From Cyanophora paradoxa (Eukaryota; Glaucocystophyceae; Cyanophorales; Cyanophoraceae), in the NCBI GenBank assembly GCA_004431415.1, contig QPMI01000066.1:124001-188000 (forward strand): 64,000 nucleotides of DNA, in the 5' to 3' direction. The translations under genes were made by a program, and so were the position numbers. Below, piece after piece: positions 1-10,705 of the stretch. The stretch's first letter is position 1. Every line of letters begins with the position of its first letter. Under the pieces are notes generated by a model. That model did not search any database, had not been told where the DNA came from, and worked only from the letters and a program-made list of their open reading frames with translations.

Positions 1-47
1 TTATTTCTCTTATTCTCTTGTTGGTTTGCGACCCGTTTTGCGTGCAG

Positions 48-3000
48 ATCTGGGCGCTGCCGCCCGAGGCGGGGGGCCCCCGGTCGCCCTACTCGCGCCC
101 CTCGTCGTTCGCGGCGGTGCCGCCGCGCAGGGGCGGCGCCCGCCTCGCCCTCTGGCGGGAGGTGCACGTCCTAAGGGGCCACCGCGGCGCCGTCCTCGGC
201 GTCGCTTTTAGGTGAGCCCGCGAGCAGTTAGGAAAGCTCTCATTTAAGTACTTGAAACTGGTACTGCTAGAACTAGGCGTACTTGCGCCAAGCCTTCCTT
301 CCGCTCATTGTACTGCGGCGGCTCACTCTGACTCGCGCGCGGCAGCGACGACGGGAGCCTCCTCGTCTCCGCCTCCGCCGACAAGACCCTCAAGGCGCGC
401 CGGCGCCGGCGCCGCCGCCGCCGCCGCGCCCGCCCGGCTGTTGCGGCTGACCGCTGCGCAGATCTGGCGGACGGACCGCGGCCTCTCCCGCACCGCCCTA
501 CTGGTGCGCCCGCATTACATTAGAGAACGCGGCCCGGCCGATTAGATTCGATGACCGCGGGATACATTCGAGCCTAAACTGTTTACACATAGACAGTCGG
601 GGTCGCGAAATAGGAGCAGCGCCCGTGCCCGCCCCAGAATCGAAGCGCCGGCGCCGGCGCCGTTGCTCACTCGCGCCGGGGGCGGGCGGGCGGGGGGTAG
701 GGCCACACGGACGAGGTGTGCGCCTGCGCCTTCAACGGCGACGCCTCCCGCGCCTTCAGGTGATCTCAGCCGCCTCCTCACCTGAGCCGGGCTCGGCTGA
801 GCTCACCTGAGCCCCGCTGAACGTACCCCCGGCAGCGCGGCGCGGGACAACACCGTCCGCGTCTGGAGCACCGTCTCCGGCGCCTGCCTCTCCGTCCTCC
901 GCGGTGACTGCTGTCCCTCTCTCTCCTTCTCGCCCCAGAAAGCTTTTCCTTGAATAAAGAGTTGTTGAGGCTTAAGCTTCCCTCCCTCCCTCCCCGTCTT
1001 CTGAGCCCGACCACATGGGCACGGACAGGCCACCTGGACGCGGTGCGGTGCCTCGCGATCTCCCTCGACCAGTCCTTCCTCGTCACAGGCTCCCTCGACC
1101 GCGACCTCAAGGCCCGCCCGCCCCGCCCCGCCCCGCCCCGATTTCCGTTCGATTTCCGCTCCGATTTCCGTTCGTTCGAATTCCGGGGCGGGGGAAGAGG
1201 CGGGCCCGCGGCCGGCCGAGGATCGCGCGCGGCGACGCGGCTTTGTCGCTCCATTCCGCTCTAGATTCGCTCTTGTTCGCTGTGATACTTCGATTTTCGA
1301 TTCGCACATAGATTCCATCCCATTCCACGTTGTTGGAGAGGGGGCGCTTTCCTGACGAGGGGGCGCAGGTGTGGCGGGCGGCGGTGCGGGAGGAGGACGC
1401 GCGGGGCGGCGCCGGCGCGGAGGAGGCCTACGGCGCCACCGCCGTCGCCGTCTCCCCCGACGGGCCCGCCCACGCCGCCGACGTGCGCCCTCCGAATCAA
1501 ATCTCTCGAATACTCGCTCTCTCTCTCTCTCTCCCTCTTCCCTCTTTATTCTGATTCTCGGCGGCGGCGGGGGCCTCCCTCGCTTCGTTCGCAGGCGGCG
1601 GAGGCGGCGCTGCAGCTGCTGCCGTACCACACGGCGCCCGTCTACGCCGTCGCCCTCTCCCCGGACCGCTCCCGCTGCGCCACCGGCGGCGCCGACCGCG
1701 CCGCCAAGGCCCGCCCCGCCCCGCCCAGCCCCGCCCCGCCCCGCCCCTAGCCTAGCCTTTGGCCTTGCCCCGGGGCCTGAGCGCCGCCTAGTCTGCTCTC
1801 GTTGGTCTAGATCTGCTCTCGTTGGTCTAGATCTGACGCCGACGCCGACTCTGTCCGCCGCGCAGCTGTGGGACGTGGCGACGGGCGAGTGCACAGCGAC
1901 GCTCGTCGGGCACGCCGGGTGCGCCCGCCCGCCCCGCGGCCTCCGAGCTGCTCGGCCTTCCTAGCCTCCGAGCCGCTCGGCCCTCTAAGCCTCTGAGCGC
2001 TCGGCCCTCTAAGTAACCACACGCGCTTCGAGCCACTTCGAACCGCTTCGAGCCGCTCGGCCCTCTTAGCCTCTGAGCTCGAGCTGCCTTCGCCTCTTGG
2101 CCTCTTAGCCTCCTAACTAACTCGCGCCGGCCTCGAGCTGCTCGGCCTTCTGAGCGGCCTTCTTAGCTCCTTCCTTCCCCAAGCTCGGCCTTCAAACCTT
2201 CCTTGAGCTGCTCGGCCCTCTTAGCCTTCTGAGCGCTCGTCCGCTGCGCGTGCAGGTGGGTGCGCGCGCTGGCGTGGACGGGCGACAGCCGCCTTGCCTC
2301 CGCCGGAGACGACAAGGCCGTCGTCGTGCGCCCCCCCAAGCCCCCTCTCCGACAAGTGATTAAAGGGCCTAGCGATCGCCTCGCCCCGCGTCGCCTCGAG
2401 CGCGCGCCGTCTCCGGATGCGCCGGCGCTGCAGCTGACGTCACTGATGACGCCGGGTCGGGCGGGCGGGCGGGGCGGCAGCTCTGGAACGTGGCGACGCA
2501 GAAGCAGGTCCTGAGGATGGGCGGCCACGAGCAGGTCTCCCCCCCCCCTCGCACCCGTACCCCCGCCCCACCCCGCCCACCCTGATCGCGGCGGCGCAGG
2601 TGGTGCTGAGCCTGGCGCCCTCGGCCGACGGCGCGCGCCTCGCCTCTGCGTCCCAGGACTGCACCGTCCGCGTGCGTCAGCTGCCTCAGGCCTGATCTGC
2701 CGCCTGATCTGCCGCCTCAGCTGTGGGACACGAGGACGGGCCGATGCGTGCAGACGCTGCGGGGGCACACGGGCGAGGTGCTCTGCGTCGCGTGGAGCGC
2801 CGACGGGCAGAAGCTCGCCACCGGCAGCGCCGACAAGTCCTGCCGCGTCTGGGGCGCCGCCAAGGGCGCCCTCGAGGCCTCCGCCGCCGGCGCCGGCAGC
2901 TACCCGGTGCGCGCCGTGCCGTGCCGTGCCGTGCCCCCCGCTGCCCCGCCCCGCCCCGCCCCGCCCGCTTTCTTCGGTGGAGCCTTGCTCGAGCTTAAGC

Positions 3001-4019
3001 CGCGGCGGCGCGCGCAGGTTCTGGCGTGCGCGTTCAGTCCGATAGGCGACCTCGTAGCCTGCGCCGCGGACTACAAGGACATCCTCGTGCGTCCACGCTC
3101 GAGTTGCTCTAAGCGGGGGCGGCAACGGGAGGTGGGCGGCCCCGGGCGGCTTGGCGACGGGGGGGCGTGACGTCAACGGGGGCGCCGGACGGGTCGGCGG
3201 CGGCTGTGGCGACGGAGGGGAATTGATCACCGACGTTATCCTAGCAGCGTTATAGTAATAGTATTGAGCGTCGGCAAACGCCTGTAATGGCAGCGGCGGC
3301 GGCGGCGGCGGCGGCGGGTCTAACGGGGCCGGCGGCAGGTGTGGAATGCGCACAACGGGCAGACGGTCGCCGTTCTCGGCGCCCACTCGAACCGCGTCCG
3401 CGCCCTCCAGTGGGGCCCTTCCCGCCTCGTCTCCCTCTCCCGGTACCCCTCCCCGCCTTCCCCTTCCCCCTACCTTCCCTTCCCCGTCTGACGGGGGTAC
3501 AGGGACCGGTCGGTGCGGCTGTGGGTGCCTCCCAGCGGCAAGGGCGGCGGGGGGGCGGGCGGCCGCTTCGGCGGCCCGCGCGCCCTCTTCACTGCCGGCG
3601 ACGAGCTGCTTCTCGCAGGGTGCGCCGCCCCCGCCCACACGAAAGATTACCATCTACATCTTAGGTGTAGAAAGAGAAGACGGGGCTTGTTCTCCCAGTA
3701 GATTGTCATTCGGATGTCGTGACCCGCGCGCGCGCGCCGGCGCTGAGCCCAGCTCTCTAGTCTGACGCGGCGGGGCGGGGCGGCCCGCGGCCGGGCAGGG
3801 TGGACGAGGAGGAGCCGACGGCGGCGGCGCTCAGCGCCGACGGCGCCCTCGTCGCCCTTGCCTCCTCCGCCGGCCGCGTGCGCCCCACCCCCCGCCCCGC
3901 CCCGCCCCGCCCCTCGATTCCGACTCTGATTTGCGCCCGCGCAGCCGATTCTGCTCCGGCCGATGTTTGCGGGGAGGGGCCCAGGCCCGGAGAGGAATTC
4001 GAAGGCGCCCTTCAGCTAG
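48..4019 (+). CDS. WD40-repeat beta-propeller protein, 5' partial, 18 exons in window
   Basis: Seen: exons 48-211, 346-394, 462-503, 701-759, 836-903, 1029-1111, 1369-1482, 1595-1708, 1866-1918, 2256-2325, 2481-2534, 2600-2671, 2721-2906, 3018-3086, 3339-3442, 3503-3619, 3799-3877 and 3945-4019 join in phase into about 523 residues ending at TAG 4017-4019. The product carries repeated GH...(S/T)xD...(L/I/V)W blocks such as LRGHTGEVLCVAWSADGQ, SASQDCTVRLWD and SADKSCRVW, about ten blades, enough for one or two propellers. Known: WD40 propellers are protein-docking scaffolds without catalysis. The partner cannot be told. The short basic tail (around PMFAGRGPGP) matches no domain I know. Three introns (395-461, 1112-1368, 1709-1865) start with GC rather than GT, all after AAG. 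Seven introns end directly before the [LIV]W of a blade. The true start lies upstream of the window. Confidence 0.9.
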
Positions 4020-5621
4020 TGGGTCCATTTAACGTTGATCTATTCAGCCCGGCAGCGCCGTCTATTATATTTAGTTCTAATTACTAGTACTGTAAACGTA
4101 GAAAAGTTCGTCAAGACTTTATTTCGACAAAACCCGAAAATCGTGACGAAAATATGGTTCGCCGGCATCATATTTTCGTCAGCCCCAGGACTCCGCCATA
4201 GTGGGGTCAGCCGTTAGTACCCCTCTCCAAACAAAATTTCAGCTTAAGAGCATCAAATATTCGTCAAAGCGAGGGTCTGTCGAATATAGACGAAATAAAG
4301 ACAGCTCTGTCGACGTCAAGTTTACAGTAGTTAGCTCTGTCGACGTCAAGTCATCGACCGATGTCAATTTCTGCAATCGCTCAACATGTACATCGCATCT
4401 AGATCTAGAATCATAGTTCTAGATCTGGTGGTGGAAAACCGGGTAGCTGCAGCCTGCGCATGCATGTGCAACCTGCAGTGCAGGCTTGTCTTTCTGCAGA
4501 GAATATTAATCTGCACTGCTGCCAGCCTGCCACTGCCTGCCTCGAGCTCACGCAGCTGCAGGCTCAACTGCCCGCGGCCGCTCATGATCAAGGCTCCCTG
4601 CCACACTGCTTGCCTCACGCATGCGCAGCTGCCGCAGCAGCGCAGGGCCTCAGCGCACGTCCTCAGGGTACGTGGGCCAGCGGAGCAAGCTGCCATTGAC
4701 TCAGTGAAGCTGGGCGACCGACGTGGCGACGTCTATAGCTACTAGTAGATATCCCGATCATATCCGATATGTAATCATTGAATGTTCAAATGATGTAACA
4801 TCTGTTAACGTTCCGTATATCCAGCTAATTTATCCAGATTCCTGAGTGGAATCTGGATTCTGCATCAATGTTCGCGATCGCGACTCTTCGAGTGCCGGTC
4901 CGTCGTGATCACGGGATTCACGGCGTCCCAGTTTTTTTTGAGACAGTTTTACGCATGCGAGAATCTTGCAATCCTGAAAGATTCGCCGCGTCTGGCCCGT
5001 CCGGCACGGTCCGGCCCACCGTCCGGGCCGTCCAGCCGGGTAGGCCAGTACAGCTCCGAAACCAAGCTCCGCCAGCAGCCTCCACGAAGAGCTCCGAACT
5101 CTCGAGCCTGGAAGCATCATTGACGCTGTGACGGAGCTCCCAAAGCACAAGTACCCCGGGCGGCTAGCTTGCGGCTTCCCACAAGTTCCCAGGCGCATCT
5201 TGCAGTTACGACGTCAGAAGTTACCAGCTGCATGCGCATGCACGCTGCAGCGCAGCACTGCCGCAGTGCATGCAGCTGTCAGCACACCGTACGAAGACGT
5301 CGCGCGATCGCCGATCCAGGAGCGGTGTACCGCGCCCGGCGCCGTTCCGGACCGGCGGTCACCGGCGAGTGACCGCAGATTCGCCCGCTGCATGCAGCGC
5401 CGCGGCCGTACCGCACTGCGGCACTGCGGCACGTGCGCGTCGTATACGTTAGACGTATACGTAGCTAGCTAGCACTGCCTAGCAGCAGCAGTCAACCAGC
5501 TACTCCTAGCCGTACGCGTGCGAGTACGCACACGCGACGTACGCAAACACGATCAACGTATACGTACGCGCGCGCGCTTAGCAATCGCGAGCTGTTCCGG
5601 TTATCCCAGCAATTGCAAGAC
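4020..5621. other. Intergenic region, no gene recognised
   Basis: No open frame here has splice partners or a recognisable domain. The left part (4040-4400) is AT-richer, with repeated GTCGACGTCAAG-like words and the dispersed repeat at 4137-4186. From 4440 on it is dominated by overlapping palindromic hexamers (GCATGC, CTGCAG, TACGTA, GCTAGC). The last 50 bases are conserved upstream of all three RRxS-family copies and presumably hold the proximal promoter or 5' UTR of copy A. Confidence 0.6.
4137..4186 (-). repeat. Dispersed 50-bp repeat, inverted partner at 33010-33063
   Basis: Read on the minus strand this segment runs GGGGCTGACGAAAATATG ... CATATTTTCGTCACGATT and matches 33010-33063 on the plus strand along its length. 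The other copy carries 6 extra bases, so that an ATT has become ATT-AAT-ATT. It may be the remnant of a small mobile element; no terminal repeats or target duplication are evident. Confidence 0.65.
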
Positions 5622-6799
5622 ATGACCAGCCACACGAGCGAAGACGCCGCGGCCGACGCCAGCTGTAGCTGCAGCACGAGCATGGCGGCTGATCAGCGAA
5701 AAGCCGACCCGCTAGCGCGCCTCGTTTCCATCTTCCGCGGCCGCCGGCCAAGCTTGAGTGCCACGCGCGGGCGCCGCCGCGCGTACTCTGAAGGCGACGC
5801 CGACAGCGACACGCTCCTCCAAACACTGAGTGCGTACACGTTCGCGCGGCTGCGCATGCATCTCGTTCGCTACGCGAGCTCACGATCACGCGTACGGGCC
5901 CACTCGCGCAGGCGCGCCGCCGCAGCTGTGCATCGATATCGATAATATCCGCCTCGGCGAGGCCTCCGATCGCGATCGTGACGCGGAATTAGAAGGCGGC
6001 GATGGCATCGGCCTGGACCTGCCGCCCTTCCACGGGGGGATGCGGGTCCAGTCCCTCCCCTCCATGTCCTCCTCCGATCCGGCCGCCGTCCCGCCCGTGA
6101 GGAGACCCAGCCGCCCCCGGTCCCTGTCCCTCGATCCGTCCGAGTCCTCCACCGTCCGGTCCCTGGAGAGCATTCCCGAGGAAATTCCGGCCTCGAGCTC
6201 GCGATCGCCGCGGCCGGCGCCGATCTCCCCCACGTCCCCCTCCGTCACGGGCGCCTCGCGCCTCGCCTGCCGCATCCGATCTGCAGTGGAGTTCGCCTCC
6301 GGCCCCGTGTCCCTCGCCTCGTCCGTCGCGAGCTCCGTCGACGTCCCCTGCAGCCCCGCCCGCGAAGAGGTGACCAGCCTCCTTAAGTTTCCCTTGGCTC
6401 GATTCGAAGTTGGCTGATTGGTTGATCGTGGCAGGCCCGCTCGGGCTCGAGCTCGCGCCGCGCCTCCTACAGGAATGTCCAGGGGCTGGAGTCGGCCATG
6501 GCCGAGGTGCTCATGACCCTTCCCTCCCCGCGCGCCCCTCCCCGCCCCGCCCGGACCCGCTTTCTGATCGATCGGGCGGCGCGCAGGCCCGTTCGAGCGC
6601 GAGCTCGCGCCGGTCCTCCATCAAGGATTTGGAGCCCCTGCCCGATCGCGAGGCCGACCGGACCCGGCCGCCCGCCCACGGGCGGTTCGGGCCCGTTCAG
6701 CCCCACCCGCCCAATCACTTTGACCACGAGCTGATGGCCCCGACGCACGACTGGGAGGAGGAGATCGCCCGCCGCCTCGGCGCTTCGGTCCACCTGTGA
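5622..6799 (+). CDS. RRxS-motif serine-rich protein, copy A of a three-member family
   Basis: Seen: exons 5622-5829, 5912-6369, 6435-6506 and 6587-6799 join in phase (phase-1 first intron, then phase 0) into 316 residues ending at TGA 6797-6799. The ATG is chosen because copies B and C have theirs at the same place after a conserved CAGCAATTGCAA. Blocks shared by all copies: DPLARLVSIFR near the N-terminus, GGDGIGLDLPPFH, SLESIPEEIPAS, RLACRIRSAVEFAS, CSPAREE, and C-terminal DHELMAPTHDWEEEIARRLG. Exons 3 and 4 both begin with ARS-rich sequence leading to RRAS or RRSS, which match basophilic kinase sites. There is no signal peptide or membrane segment, so it is probably soluble and cytosolic or nuclear. 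I do not recognise the family; the repeated RRxS sites suggest a phosphorylation target (inference). Confidence 0.8.
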
Positions 6800-8090
6800 T
6801 GCGTAAACCACTCGGACCGCTTCAAATTTCGCTTTGTACGAACGTTTCCCGTGATTGCAACATCTGCATGTATCTCAAGCTCAACTAGAATTTCTGAGTA
6901 CTAGTGTACTTTCCCGAATGCTTAAGACTTAACATTTAATTTAGCAAGAGCCTGCATCTTGCAATTGCATGCAATTCGGGTCCAGCGATTCTTCGATGTC
7001 TTGTTCAGCGTTGTCGTAGTGCACAGATACGATTCCTACCGTAGTACGTACGATTCTGAACGTTTTTGATCTGCATGCAGGGACCGTAGTTTGTCATCAT
7101 GAGCTCGCCGAGTCCGCGGCCTGTAGGCCGAGCCTAGTTTCATTTAAAGCTTAAGATTTTCTTTTCAATTTATAAATATGCGTCATGGCATGTTGATCAT
7201 GGTACAGGCACGTAGCTTTCAGAAGGTTAAACGCATTCTTGTATATACGAATGACTGTGCATGTAAACGGTCAGTGCTGATCATGAGCTTAGCAAGTGCT
7301 AGCTAGCTAAATGTCGTAAGCAGAGGCCAGGCCCTGCCGGTGTAGATTCACTAGGTCTAGAACTATTTATACACGTGCGCGTTCTCGAACTGTACCGTAG
7401 TACCCTCTAATTTAACGAGCAAATGCTAAGCTGCCACACCCAGCTATAGCTACGTATACAGAGTCGTATACGTAGCATCAGACTTCGTCTCGAGTTGTCG
7501 TTGTCAGCAGCCGCCACCTGATGTTTATGATGAGATGCATGTTTTTTATATATGCATATGCCATGATGGTTCGCTTTGGATCCAAATCCAGAGCCATGAG
7601 CTCAAGCCGGGGTGCACGTGGAGGGCAAGGGCAAGGAAGACATCGAGCGCCCCCCCAAGGTCCCCGATATTGATGTGGCTGTGCGGCACCTGTAGCCCCC
7701 CCGAGGGGGGATACGCATTCTCAGCGCAGATGTGCACGTGCACGTAGTTTCAAGAGGCAGGCAGCCAATTGCAAGGCAGCGCAGCGCAGGCAGGCAGCCG
7801 GCGCCCCGATTACCTCCTCAAACCCCCCCCCCCCCCCCCCCCCCAGGGGTAGGACTTCGCCTCGCCCCCGCCCCCCGCTTGTCTCAGGATGTGAAAATTT
7901 AAAGTGGGGTCTAAATTAAGCAAGACAGCATCTGCAGCTGCAGGCCAGGCTGCAGCTAGCGCTCACTAAGCGTAGGCCTGGACCGCCAGACTTCAATCGC
8001 TCGCGAAAGCGAATTCAAAATGGACGCAGCCGAAGGCGCCGCCCATTGCTCGAGGCCTAGGTCCCCGCTGGACCCTGAAGCCGCCGTCGA
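6800..8090. other. Downstream flank of copy A; no intact gene
   Basis: The stretch holds blocks shared with the flanks of copies B and C, many palindromic hexamers, the pyridoxal kinase 3' fragment (7618-7695) and a 22-base pure C tract at 7823-7844. From about 7900 the base composition shifts towards the GC-rich minisatellite that follows. I see no further coding signal. Confidence 0.6.
7618..7695 (+). pseudogene. Pyridoxal kinase 3'-terminal fragment
   Basis: The 26 codons at 7618-7695 read [14 protein letters not shown]...DVAVRHL and a TAG stop, closely matching the last codons of the intact kinase at 51609-53312 ([21 protein letters not shown]). The similarity continues past the stop into the 3' flank (GGATACGC..., CAAGAGGCAG..., GCAGGCAGCC). 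Nothing of the kinase body is found upstream, where the frame soon meets a stop, so this is a truncated remnant and not a gene. It carries a 6-bp insertion (GAT-ATT-GAT against GAT) relative to the intact gene. Confidence 0.8.
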
Positions 8091-8129
8091 ATCCGCAGGC
8101 CGGGGGTACCACGAGCGGCCGGGCCGGGG

Positions 8130-9225
8130 GAGAAGCGAGCTGCGCCGCCGCCCGCCGCGCCTCCGCCCTTCCCGCTGAGCCGCGCCGCCGCCCCCCGCGC
8201 CTCCGCCCCGGGCCCCGCCCGTCGAGCGGCGCCGCCGCCCCCGCGCCTCCGCCCCGCCGGCGAGCCGAGCCGCCGCCCGCTGCGCCTCCGCCCCCGCCGG
8301 CGAGCCGCGCCGGGCGCGGCCGCCCGCCGCGCGCGCCTCTGCGCCGCCTGCTGCCCGCGCCCCGGCCGCCACGCCGCGCCTCCGCCCCGCCGGCGAGCCA
8401 CGCCGCCGCCCGCCGCGCCTTCGCACCGCCCAGCGAGCCGCGCCGCCGCCCCCCGCGCCTCCGCCCCCGCCGGCGAGCCGCGCCGCCGCCCGCCGCGTCT
8501 CCGCCCCCGCCGGCGAGCCACGCCGCCGCCCGCTGCGCCTTCGCACCGCCCAGCGAGCCGCGCCGCCGCCCCCCGCGCCTCCGCCCGCGCCGGCGAGCCG
8601 CGCCGCCGCCCGCTGCGCCTTCGCACCGCCCAGCGAGCCGCGCCGCCGCCCGCCGCGCCTGCGCCCCGCCGGCGAGCCGCGCCGCCGCCCGCCGCGCCTC
8701 CGCCCCCGCCGGCGAGCCGCGCCGGGCGCCGCCGCCCGCCGCGCGCGCCTCTGCGCCGCCTGCTGCCCGCGCCCCGGCCGCCACGCCGCGCCTCCGCCCC
8801 GCCGGCGAGCCACGCCGCCGCCCGCCGCGCCTTCGCACCGCCCAGCGAGCCGCGCCGCCGCCCCCCGCGCCTCCGCCCGCGCCGGCGAGCCGCGCCGCCG
8901 CCCGCCGCGTCTCCACCCCCGCCGGCGAGCCGCGCCGGGCGCCGCCGCCCGCCGCGCGCGCCTCTGCGCCGCCTGCTGCCCGCGCCCCGGCCGCCACGCC
9001 GCGCCTCCGCCCCGCCGGCGAGCCGCGCCGCCGCCCGCCGTGCCTTCGCACCGCCCAGCGAGCCACGCCGCCGCCCGCCGCGCCTGCGCCCTGCCCGGCG
9101 AGCCGCGCCGCCGCCCGCCGCGTCTCCGCCCCGCCGGCGAGCCGCGCCGGGCGCCGCCGCCCGCCGCGCGCGCCTCTGCGCCGGCGCCGCCTGCTGCCCG
9201 CGCCCCGGCCGCCACGCCGCGCCTC
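8130..9225. repeat. GC-rich minisatellite with ~40-bp units and ~213-bp higher-order period
   Basis: Units of about 40 bp built around CCGGCGAGCCGCGCCGCC and CGCCGCGCCTCCGCCC repeat across the segment with small variants (GCGTCTCC, GCCTTCGCACCGCCCAG). A longer variant containing GCGCGCGCCTCTGCGCCGCC recurs near 8330, 8740, 8955 and 9168, spaced about 410, 213 and 213 bp. The minus strand stays open in two frames because the repeat has few stop-forming triplets; the predicted Ala/Arg/Gly-rich product is an artefact of composition. Confidence 0.85.
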
Positions 9226-9289
9226 CTGGCCATATGCACGCGCACCGTTTGCAATGGCAGTTGTTGCCGACTGCATAGGCTATAGCTAT

Positions 9290-10705
9290 GTCATGCCGCG
9301 GCGTGCGCGCGCGGCGTGCGCGACCTACGGTGGGTCGGGGCGCCGGCCTGGCCTACAGTGGGTCGACGTCGACGTCGGGGCCTCGGGCCGCGCGCCGCGT
9401 CCGAAGGAGCTAGGAGCTGCGCTGCGCTGCACGGACGACGGGCCGGGCCGTTGCGGCGGGTTCGGATATCGATTCGGAGCTTGCGATGGCAGGCGGCCGC
9501 GGGGGTGGAGCGGCGCGGAGCGTACGCGTGCAGCGCAGCGGGGCTCCCGCTCAGGGCCGCTCCGGCCGCGCGCGGGCCGCTCGAGCTCGACTTGCGGCCC
9601 GCCACAGCGGCCCCCCGCCGCGGCCTGCTGGCCTGGGTACCGCGGTACCTTGAAGACTTTCGACATTCCCGACATTTCCAGGCTTTTCCCCGACATTTCC
9701 AGGCTTTTTTCGCCAGTTGACTTTTCTGGCTTTTTTCGCTGTTCATGTGTGAATTAAAGATCATCGAGATCGGGGATCCTTGCAATTGAGGCTTGAGCGC
9801 TAGCTTGTTCAAAGAATCATCGGGGATCGGGGATCCTTGTATAAAGAATCATCGAGAATCCGAGTCAGTGCGCCACTGCCACGGTGCCAGTGTACCGTGC
9901 GGCCCGTGCCACCCACTGGCACGGTGGCACCAGCTGCAGACTGCAGTGCGCCGCGGCGCCGGCGCGACGTCGACGTGCGCGTCCGATATCGATGGACCGA
10001 TGGTCGATGTCGGTAATCAATGCTAATCATTAGTCAGACATGATCACGTCATCATGGCATGATCATGATCACCCCCGCGGGCCGCGGCACAGACTGGCCG
10101 CACAGTACAGTGGCAGTACTACTAAGTAATGCCGGCGTGCACTGCGGCGGGCAGTGCGCATCACCACAGGCTCCGCACTGATCATGAGTCCGCAGGAGGC
10201 GGCACAAGTACTGCCGCGGCAGGACCGCAGCGCATGCCGGCCGCGGGCGCTAGACTCAGTAGCTAAAGACTACCGGGGGTATATACGTATCGCTAGACTG
10301 CTGGTACCACGAACCGCGCGCGCGCGCGGTACGTACTACCGTAGTACGGTATAACTTAGTAAGTATCATACTATGATAGTATGTTTCATACGTACTCGTA
10401 CGCGTACGCACAGTGGCACATGTGCACCAGTACCAAGTTCTGCCAACTCGTACTCAGCAATTGCGATTCCAGGATTCTCTTAGCTGCAGCTGGTTACTGC
10501 CAGGCCCTAGCCTAGCTATATAGGGCTGGTTGCAGTACTAGTATTAGCTATAGTGCGCGCGCGCGTACGTAAACGCGTACGCGTCACGAGGCGTGCCGCG
10601 CGCAGTGCGCAACTAAGCATACGCGATCGATTGCAACGTACGCACGCTTAGCGATCGCGAGCTGTTCCGTTTATATAGATATCGATATCCCAGCAATTGC
10701 AAGAT
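9290..10705. other. Intergenic region with short direct repeats and palindromes
   Basis: No gene is recognised. Direct repeats of GACATTTCCAGGCTTTT occur at 9670-9715, and repeats of GGGATCCTTG with AGAATCATCG at 9760-9860. The rest is rich in palindromes (GCGCGCGC, TACGTACC, TGATCATG). The last 80 bases match the upstream sequence of copies A and C and probably include the proximal promoter of copy B. Confidence 0.55.

Larger units (their letters stand above)
5570..7800 (+). repeat. Diverged segmental duplication, unit A (gene plus flanks)
   Basis: The segment contains RRxS-family copy A, the conserved upstream motif GCGAGCTGTTCCG / CCCAGCAATTGCAA, and downstream blocks shared with units B and C: TTTTTGAT-TGCATGCAG, GGCCTGTAGGCCGAG and TTATGATGAGATG. 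Unlike unit B it also carries, in direct orientation, the 3' end and 3' flank of a pyridoxal kinase gene, which in unit C lies in the opposite orientation next to the copy. Unit borders are approximate. Confidence 0.7.

Noticed and set aside
2163-3653. 496-codon minus-strand frame opposite the WD40 gene
   Set aside because: It is the antisense shadow of GC-rich WD40 exons and introns; the plus strand gives phased exons with WD motifs.
5270-5600. Palindromic stretches as hairpin terminators or an origin
   Set aside because: Such palindrome chains occur throughout the non-coding DNA here and are better explained by the general hexamer insertion process.
7956-9276. Two open minus-strand frames of over 420 codons across the GC-rich repeat
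   Set aside because: They are Ala/Arg/Gly-only translations of a minisatellite, open in more than one frame because the repeat lacks stop triplets; no start context, introns or domain.
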